From: Tetmemena sp. SeJ-2015
Taxonomy: Eukaryota > Ciliophora > Spirotrichea > Sporadotrichida > Oxytrichidae
Assembly: GCA_027382625.1 (NCBI GenBank)
Contig: JAJKFJ010022676.1
Span: 62,001 to 126,000, forward strand
Reading direction: 5' to 3'
Length of the DNA stretch: 64,000 nt
How positions within the stretch are numbered: position 1 is the first letter of the stretch; each line of letters starts with the position of its first letter. A program made the translations under genes and the position numbers. Shown in pieces: positions 56,434-64,000 of this stretch. The notes beneath the pieces are model-generated. The model was not told where the DNA came from. It ran no database searches and saw only the letters and a program-made list of their open reading frames with translations.

Positions 56434-56722
56434 CCCAAGTAGCCCACACCTTAATGACTTAATTTCTTATAGTATGATCAGTTTATTATCCTATAAGAGA
56501 CTATGTCTAAAAATTTTCACTTGGATTTGAAATTCGATTAAATTGAAATGCTTTTGTGCAAACAACAATAAGTAGTAGGAGCATATTTATACTTTTTTTC
56601 GCTTTGATCGGGTTAAAATGATAGACACATCAGTTATTGCAATCAACAGTCTCGTAGCAGCCAGCAGTTTAGTTTCGAACTCATAGTTATTTATTAATTC
56701 AGACTAGCTCTTAAGCTCATTC

Positions 56723-58843
56723 TCAAGGCATTCTGAATCTGGCACCTGGTTGAGGCCTCGACATCCCTGGCTTGGGGAACTTCTCGTTTTCTTTGTCCAG
56801 CTTGCTTGGAGAATTCAAACTCGGAGAGGAGTGTTCTGATAGCTGGGCTACCGTTGAGAAGTAAACCTCTGGGGATCTTACCGTCAGAGGAGTTCTTCTT
56901 AATCTATATGAGCATCTCGCTGTTCGTTCTGTAAAATTAGTTAAGAATATCATAAGATTAAAGTTAAGGAGATTAAGAAAAGAGCTCTGAATTGCTTACC
57001 TTAGGTTTTTGAAGATGCGTTAGAGACGAGCGACAGTCTTGACTTTGGTTCTAAGAATCTCAGCTCTCTCGTTCTTCTGTTCAGTCTTGCTGTAGTCCTT
57101 AGAGAGTTGGGAGAAATCGATCTTCTCCAGTTCCTTGGCTGACATGGGCGAGTAGGCGTTGTTTTGACCAACGATAGAGAACAGCATCTCAGTCACCTTC
57201 TCAGCCAGGAAGGGAATCGACCAGCAGAAGAGGTCGATGTCACCTGGTAGATGGAAGGGGTGGTCCACGTCTTTATACTACTTGATGTTCATCTTATCGT
57301 TCTCAATTAGGATAACTGCTCCCTTGTTGGAGTAGGTGCCACAGTAATTAGGCGCGGAGAATACTGTAATCACAGATGGGAAGGCCTGTGCTCCACCCCA
57401 TCGATGCATCTTGTATCCCTCCAGCTGCACCTAGTGAGCACGGATGATCGATAAGTAGTTATTCTTCTTTAGCAAGGCCTTCACAGGCTTGAGGCCAAAC
57501 TTGACCGAGCATTCTCTTTCTTTATTCTCAGAGAAGGCGACTTTCATAGCCTGGGCATCGTCAACAGGGTCGGACCACAGCAGATCGCAGAGAAGGCCAG
57601 ATAGAGGTGGCTCCACAAAGCGGTTAATTCTGTTGATCTCTTCTGCATCAGCCAGGTGAGGCGAGACTCCTCCATGCATGCATAGATAGTCGTTGTTTAC
57701 AATAATCCCTAAATTAATATCAGCGGATATTTTACGACTGCAGCTAGTGGCATGGCTTCAAAGCACTCGAGGAACATCTCATAGAGTTCCTGTTCTCTGT
57801 ATTTGTGGAGTACTTCAGTTCTGAATGTGAAGTGCTCTGTCATGGCTCTGCTCTCATGATTGCCTCTCAGCAGCACGATGTCTTTCGGGTAGTTAAGCTA
57901 CAGTTAAGAATCAGTATGAGGATAAAGAGAGTTGTTTTAATATGGAATTTTGGGAAACGGCTTTAAGATTGAATATTGGAAAACGTGAGTAACATTCTCA
58001 AGAATATCAAGCAATTACAGCCAACTACTGAAATAAGTGCTTACTTTCAGGGCAAACAGAAACACCAACACCTCGATTTTAAAGTCAAGTTTATTTACAA
58101 GAAGATGAATTTTTGATTGAGAAGATACCTCTGTCAACGTAATCTCCCAAGAATAGCATCCTTGTCCTAAATATACACACGCACTTTCTAAATGAGTGGC
58201 AATATTTTAATCATAACTTGTAAATATAGAGATTAGCAAACGAGTTCTTTGAAATTGAAGGAGTGTAAGATATAGAATGAATAGGGAGTACATACTTGGG
58301 GAGCTGCCTCTGATCGACTACTTTTTCAAACATGTGTATGAGATCGTAGTACTGCCCGTGAATATCTCCAACTATAATAACTGGCTCCTGAAGTCTGAGC
58401 ACATTTGGCTCGCTCTCTACACATCAAAATTAGCTTGGCTTCAAATCAGAGGCGTTAATAGTCCTTAGCGAATGGGTTGAGGAGGCTTACTGAGTTACTG
58501 CGTGACATCCTTGGTGAGCTTGACGAGTTCTTGCTTTGCAATTGTGCCCTCAGCTAGGAGGTGCTGTCTGATGAGAGCCAGATCAGGCACATTCGGTCTA
58601 CCTGCAAACAGTCAATTACGGATAAGTTCAAATGAGGTATTATTCTCACATCTATTCAGGTTAAATTAAAAAATATATTGAACACAAATCGATGAAGAGA
58701 AATATATACAGCACAAAAAGGTTTTAATTCTGGCAATATTTACTTGGGTCTGGGTACATGAGGCTGGGGGCAAGCGGTCTGTGTGGGGGTGGCTTTATAG
58801 TCTTGACTTGGCGGTCGTTGCAGGGGTCAACAAGCGATTCCAT
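56723..58843 (-). CDS. Calcineurin (PP2B) catalytic subunit
   Basis: Ca2+/calmodulin-regulated Ser/Thr phosphatase. Starts at 58843 ([20 protein letters not shown]) and ends with TGA at 56723 after [12 protein letters not shown]. All metal-site motifs are present: [97 protein letters not shown] and [20 protein letters not shown]. The B-subunit-binding helix follows ([20 protein letters not shown]), then a Gly-rich tail ([14 protein letters not shown]). GT-AG introns at 57898-58044 and near the N-terminus coexist with IESs at 57696, 58075 and a 4-bp unit at 56800. The insert before [15 protein letters not shown] (58.41-58.46 kb) was not resolved. Confidence 0.92.
56800..56803. other. Predicted 4-bp insert: tandem pointer GCTTGCTT
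   Basis: GCTT is duplicated head to tail (56800-56807). Removing one copy turns [11 protein letters not shown] into [20 protein letters not shown], a better calcineurin tail ending in TGA. Confidence 0.55.
57696..57730. other. Predicted IES, 35 bp, pointer TTTAC
   Basis: TTTAC at 57696-57700 and 57731-57735. Deletion gives the invariant [16 protein letters not shown] of calcineurin. Confidence 0.92.
57898..58044 (-). other. GT-AG intron in calcineurin
   Basis: 147 nt, 5' GTAAGCAC and 3' ACTGTAG, between FLFALK and [15 protein letters not shown]. Shows that spliceosomal introns exist beside the pointer-flanked inserts. Confidence 0.8.
58075..58114. other. Predicted IES, 40 bp, pointer GATT
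   Basis: GATT at 58075-58078 and 58115-58118. Deletion gives [20 protein letters not shown]. It lies only 31 bp from a true intron, and has no GT-AG ends. Confidence 0.85.
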
Positions 58844-59149
58844 TTTGTTAAGTGGGCGGATGATTATACAAATTCTTACAGATATTTAATTATTGCCTTA
58901 CTATTAAACCTTCATCACGCAATAAAAAGAGAGAATTCGATCTCTAACTTTTAATAGTTTGGGTTTATAAGTTAGTATAAGCGAGAATATTAGAGTTGAT
59001 ACGAGAGTAATTAGACTTTACCCTCACTCTTCACCCGCACAGATCTCCCAATTTAAATCTTCACACCCCTTCACTTCGCTACTCTATCGTATTTTATTGC
59101 TTTATTTCACACAGCCTTGAAATTCTTATTTATTATCGTAGTATTGCAC

Positions 59150-60758
59150 TATCTACTTGGGGCCTAGTTGGCAGCTAAGTATCAGTATAAGTACAAAGGT
59201 TTCTTAGACCCTGCATATGACCCAAGTGAGATATACGTCCGCTCTACTGACATCAACCGCACCATAGAGAGCGCTTACTCACAGATGTTGGGATTCTATC
59301 CGCTTGGCGATGACAGACTTAATCTCTAAGATAACCTCACAGCAACAGCTGCTCCTCTCTTTATTCTCACTATAAAATTTATTCAATTTCCTAAGTAAGC
59401 ATTTCACTTTAGGCAATAAAATTTCCGACGATATCAAGGCTGATGCAGCAAAGATGAAAGAGTCTGTGCCTTATGGTCAGAGATTTTATAAAATTTCTAC
59501 TGATTGAGATTAGATTAAGTAATTCTAAATAGCTTTAAGATTTGTGCCTATCCACGTAAATAATTTGAACTGGGACTTCTTCCAACCCTAAGACGCTTTG
59601 TGTCCTTATCTTAAGTCCGAGCGCACTAGAAGAGAGCAAGATGACACTATAATCCAGCAGATCAAGGACAAGTATAGCGATGTGCTCCTGCAAGTCGCGA
59701 CAAAGTTAAACTTCACAGATCCAGAGAAAGTTGATCCTCACGTAGTCATAGACTCAATTGATAACATATGGGCAAGAACTTTCGATTAGCAGGTAACACC
59801 AGGGTTCGAGGATCCCGACTTCAGAAAGAAAATGATGGACATGTACTTCATGTACTTCGAATACATACTTGCAGGGAATGATACATCAAGAGCTCTCTTT
59901 GCACGGGTGTATTCTCTGAAATTAAGAAGCAGTTTGAGAAGACTATTCTTTGCAATAGTCATTTATTGATTGAATTTTCTTCGTGATTGCTATTCTGATC
60001 GACAAGAAAGGAATGAGCTCACAAGATAGACTAAAGCTCTTTATTTACTCAGACCATGACGACGCAATCACAGTTATTGCTAAGGCTCTCAACTACATAC
60101 TGGGAGAATACCCTCCCTATGCTTCCTAAATTCTCTTTGAGCTGACTAAGCTAAACGATTAATACTTAGTCTCAGTAACAATCAATGACAAGCTTGTTCC
60201 ACTCTAGGGTAAATGCTCCTCCAAGACTGTTTAAATTTAATTTCAAAGGGAAAAGAATTGAATGAATATAGTGAGTTTGTGAGATCTCAAACTTTGTGAG
60301 TCTTCTGGAGTCACTCAGCTTCATAAACAGAGAAGACGAATACAATAAGCTTTGTGGGCTTCCATCATAATCAAATACTAGTCACATTTCAGAGGCTTCA
60401 ACCTATAAGCTAAAAGAGAAACAACAGCTCAAACTATTCATAAATGAAAGCATCAGAAGGCAGTCTTTAGTTTAGCAAGCGATAGATGGTTTCTAGCTAT
60501 TTCTAAGACCACCTTTGGAAGAATTAATTATAATTTACTCTTTAAAATAGTAACTGAATTGCTATAGTCTATGGCTTTATGCTAGTAGCTTTGATTATTG
60601 GCTTAGTGGTGAGAGCAAGAATAAACAAGGACAAATAATTTGGGATGACTAAGTTTGAGGATGGTTCAGCCACCTAAGCTGCAGAGGGTGGTTCATCTTA
60701 TAATGATGGAGTTCAATAGATTCCTGAGAATGGCTCAGACTTCAAGCCCTATAAATGA
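59150..60758 (+). CDS. Histidine acid phosphatase, membrane-anchored, N-terminal block missing
   Basis: Lysosomal-type acid phosphatase of the histidine phosphatase superfamily. It reads GAQLAAKYQYKYKGFLDPAY, EIYVRSTDINRTIESAYSQM, VPIHVNNLNWDFFQP, LYSDHDDAITVIAKAL-type HD motif (FIYSDHDDAITVIAKALNY), GEYPPYASQILFEL, a C-terminal transmembrane helix (IAIVYGFMLVALIIGLVV) and TGA at 60756. The catalytic N-terminal RHGxRxP motif and signal peptide that should precede GAQL are not found upstream or elsewhere in the window. Either the N-terminal block is scrambled to another place, or the copy is incomplete. Inserts near 59340-59420, 59490-59550, 59930-59990 and 60200-60540 divide the gene. Confidence 0.75.
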
Positions 60759-61103
60759 TTTAATCCAGTTCTTAATCTAACTCGATTCATTCCTCGTAGA
60801 GTAGAGAGACAACTTTTTTACAGAATTTATTAGGAACGTTAAGTATTAAGAATAGGTTATTCCTACTACTACTTTCGCTTTACTACTAATTATTGCATCA
60901 AAGCGCAGTTATACTGGTTGATTTTATTTTACAAATAATTTACTAGTTTGTCTGTCATAATTTTATACCTCCCTTTGAGTTTCACTAAGTTTCAGCTAGC
61001 CCTGAACTAAGTTTTGAAAATATCCAGTGTGCGTATGAATGGCATCTCATACTTAGTGATTCATAAGGAAGACAGTTGCAAATTAATCTCACTACTTCTG
61101 CCT

Positions 61104-62827
<1,724 letters not shown>

Positions 62828-62869
62828 CTAATAAAATACGAAATTACTTATCACTCTCTTATTGAGTGA

Positions 62870-63302
62870 TTGGTTTTGGGTATTAAGTGTCTTTCTCTTC
62901 ATGGTATGGATAGTTTGATGCGGGGAGTTATGAAAATTGAAGTTGTTTCTTGTTGTTTGTATGGTAGCTGTATTTGGCTTATTAGCAATGATAGTTTTTA
63001 ATGATAATCTTTGTAGCGACCCCTTTTAAACTCCCAATTAATTTGAGTAACTTGATTTCTTTTGCCACTCCTCCCCTTGCGATTAGGCACCCACTTGAGT
63101 AACTCAAGAAATATTTAAAAGTAATTTAGGTTCCTTCCTTCAATGAATAGAGGAGGAGGGCCTTATTAATTCTTTGAGCCAGATTCAATTTTACTTTTCC
63201 TATTCACTAGTAGTCCATACTGAATCGCCAGATAAAGCAGTGAGAGTGCTTTTAAAAGTGTGAAGAATAAGTTATAATCAAGAAATTATTGAATTATAAA
63301 AC
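62870..63302. other. Intergenic, divergent gene starts
   Basis: AT-rich spacer with a few C-rich patches. May hold the first exon of the MAP kinase. No other gene seen. Confidence 0.4.
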
Positions 63303-63955
63303 ATGGAAGGAACTGACCCAATATCAAGAGAGAGCCTTAGGAAGCAGAGACTTGAAAAATTAATTGATACTTTGGAAGAGAAGAAAAAAGAGAGTCAGTC
63401 TTTTACTTAGAAGTATGACATCGACTTCAGACTCTTCTTCTCATTTATATAGAGTGTATATATATGCTTTGATGATTCTTCAACCCCTAGGATCCTAAGT
63501 ACTTGGAGAGGTATGACAAAGAGGATTTGGCTAAGGAGAACTTAGTACTTGCGCTTAGAATGCGCTCTGTGAGTCGCATCTGGTACATAATTGGTACCTT
63601 CTGCGCTTATCATGTGACCAAAAGACCATCCTGTGGCGCTTTGGCTACTTCGCAAAGTTCTTTTATCGCCAACGCTTCCCTTTAAAACCACTCTTTTCTT
63701 CTTTTAATAATCTTTTTCTGCTTCCTGTCAATCCCAGTGCTGCTAGGAGCGGGCTATTGGAATATAAAGCACACTATCTCAGAGTTTGAAGACGCAGGAG
63801 TGCTAGATTACATGAACAAGAGGAGTAAGTTTCAAAAGGACAAGGAGATAGTGGAGGCACTTCTCAAGAATTTAGGCAATATCAAAACTGAGATAGAAGC
63901 AGGAGAAGAAAACGTGGTCAGGATCAGCGATGCAATTAACTTGGCTAACAAATGA
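63303..63955 (+). CDS. Small membrane protein of unknown function
   Basis: Starts at 63303 (MEGTDPISRESLRKQRLEKL) and ends with TGA at 63953 after SDAINLANK. After an insert (about 63450-63491, ending in AG) come YLERYDKEDLAKENLVLALR, then an aromatic/basic stretch KTILWRFGYFAKFFYRQRFP. One hydrophobic helix (LLIIFFCFLSIPVLLGAGYW) and a charged coiled-coil tail (KFQKDKEIVEALLKNLGNIK) follow. It looks like a single-pass membrane protein with a cytosolic coiled coil. The frame shifts between the aromatic stretch and the helix, so one more insert is likely near 63.66 kb. Family not recognised. Confidence 0.5.
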
Positions 63956-64000
63956 AGAAGAGAAAACTATTTCTCTGTTTTGAATTTACTATCAGGCAGA

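Overview
The window looks like germline (micronuclear) DNA of a spirotrich ciliate, most likely a hypotrich-type organism. Two things show this. First, the nuclear code: long conserved genes stay open only if TAA and TAG are read as glutamine, and they end in TGA (folylpolyglutamate synthase, p47/UBX, three kynurenine-monooxygenase-like genes, TMEM41-like, calcineurin, LRR genes). Second, exons are cut by short AT-rich inserts lying between short direct repeats, with no GT-AG ends. Removing one repeat copy plus the insert restores the conserved protein frame. These behave as internal eliminated sequences (IESs) with pointers. Ordinary GT-AG introns occur as well. The clearest germline sign is a scrambled DegT-type aminotransferase gene (34.08-37.09 kb): its blocks lie out of order and on both strands, joined by matching 11- and 12-bp pointers.

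Layout. 1-5.4 kb: large leucine-rich-repeat/coiled-coil gene (minus, cut by the left edge). 5.9-8.2 kb: folylpolyglutamate synthase and a SAM-like protein (minus). 8.5-10.4 kb: L-type lectin cargo receptor (plus). 10.5-17.0 kb: WD-like/TRP-like ion channel (minus). 17.1-20.1 kb: acidic Gln/Glu-rich protein and a SAM protein (minus). 20.4-27.3 kb: three kynurenine 3-monooxygenase-like paralogues (one plus, two minus). 27.6-30.4 kb: poly(A) polymerase (plus). 30.7-32.7 kb: coiled-coil protein (minus). 32.7-34.1 kb: no supported gene. 34.1-37.1 kb: scrambled aminotransferase. 37.2-41.1 kb: Gln/Asn-rich protein and a second LRR gene (plus). 41.3-42.4 kb: TMEM41/VTT protein (minus). 42.5-43.2 kb: p47-type UBX protein (plus). 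44.4-51.7 kb: cyclic-nucleotide-type K+ channel followed in the same direction by a PTEN phosphatase, perhaps one polypeptide. 51.8-56.4 kb: ubiquitin-like gene, a SPF27-like gene and a coiled-coil protein (plus). 56.7-58.8 kb: calcineurin catalytic subunit (minus). 59.1-60.8 kb: histidine acid phosphatase lacking its N-terminal block (plus). 61.1-62.8 kb: atypical MAP kinase (minus). 63.3-63.96 kb: small membrane protein (plus).

The genes are unrelated housekeeping and signalling genes; no operon or shared pathway is evident. Boundaries were read by eye, so gene ends and some internal junctions are approximate. About 28 IESs with explicit pointers are listed; more certainly exist. The species and the deletions themselves cannot be proved without the matching somatic sequence.
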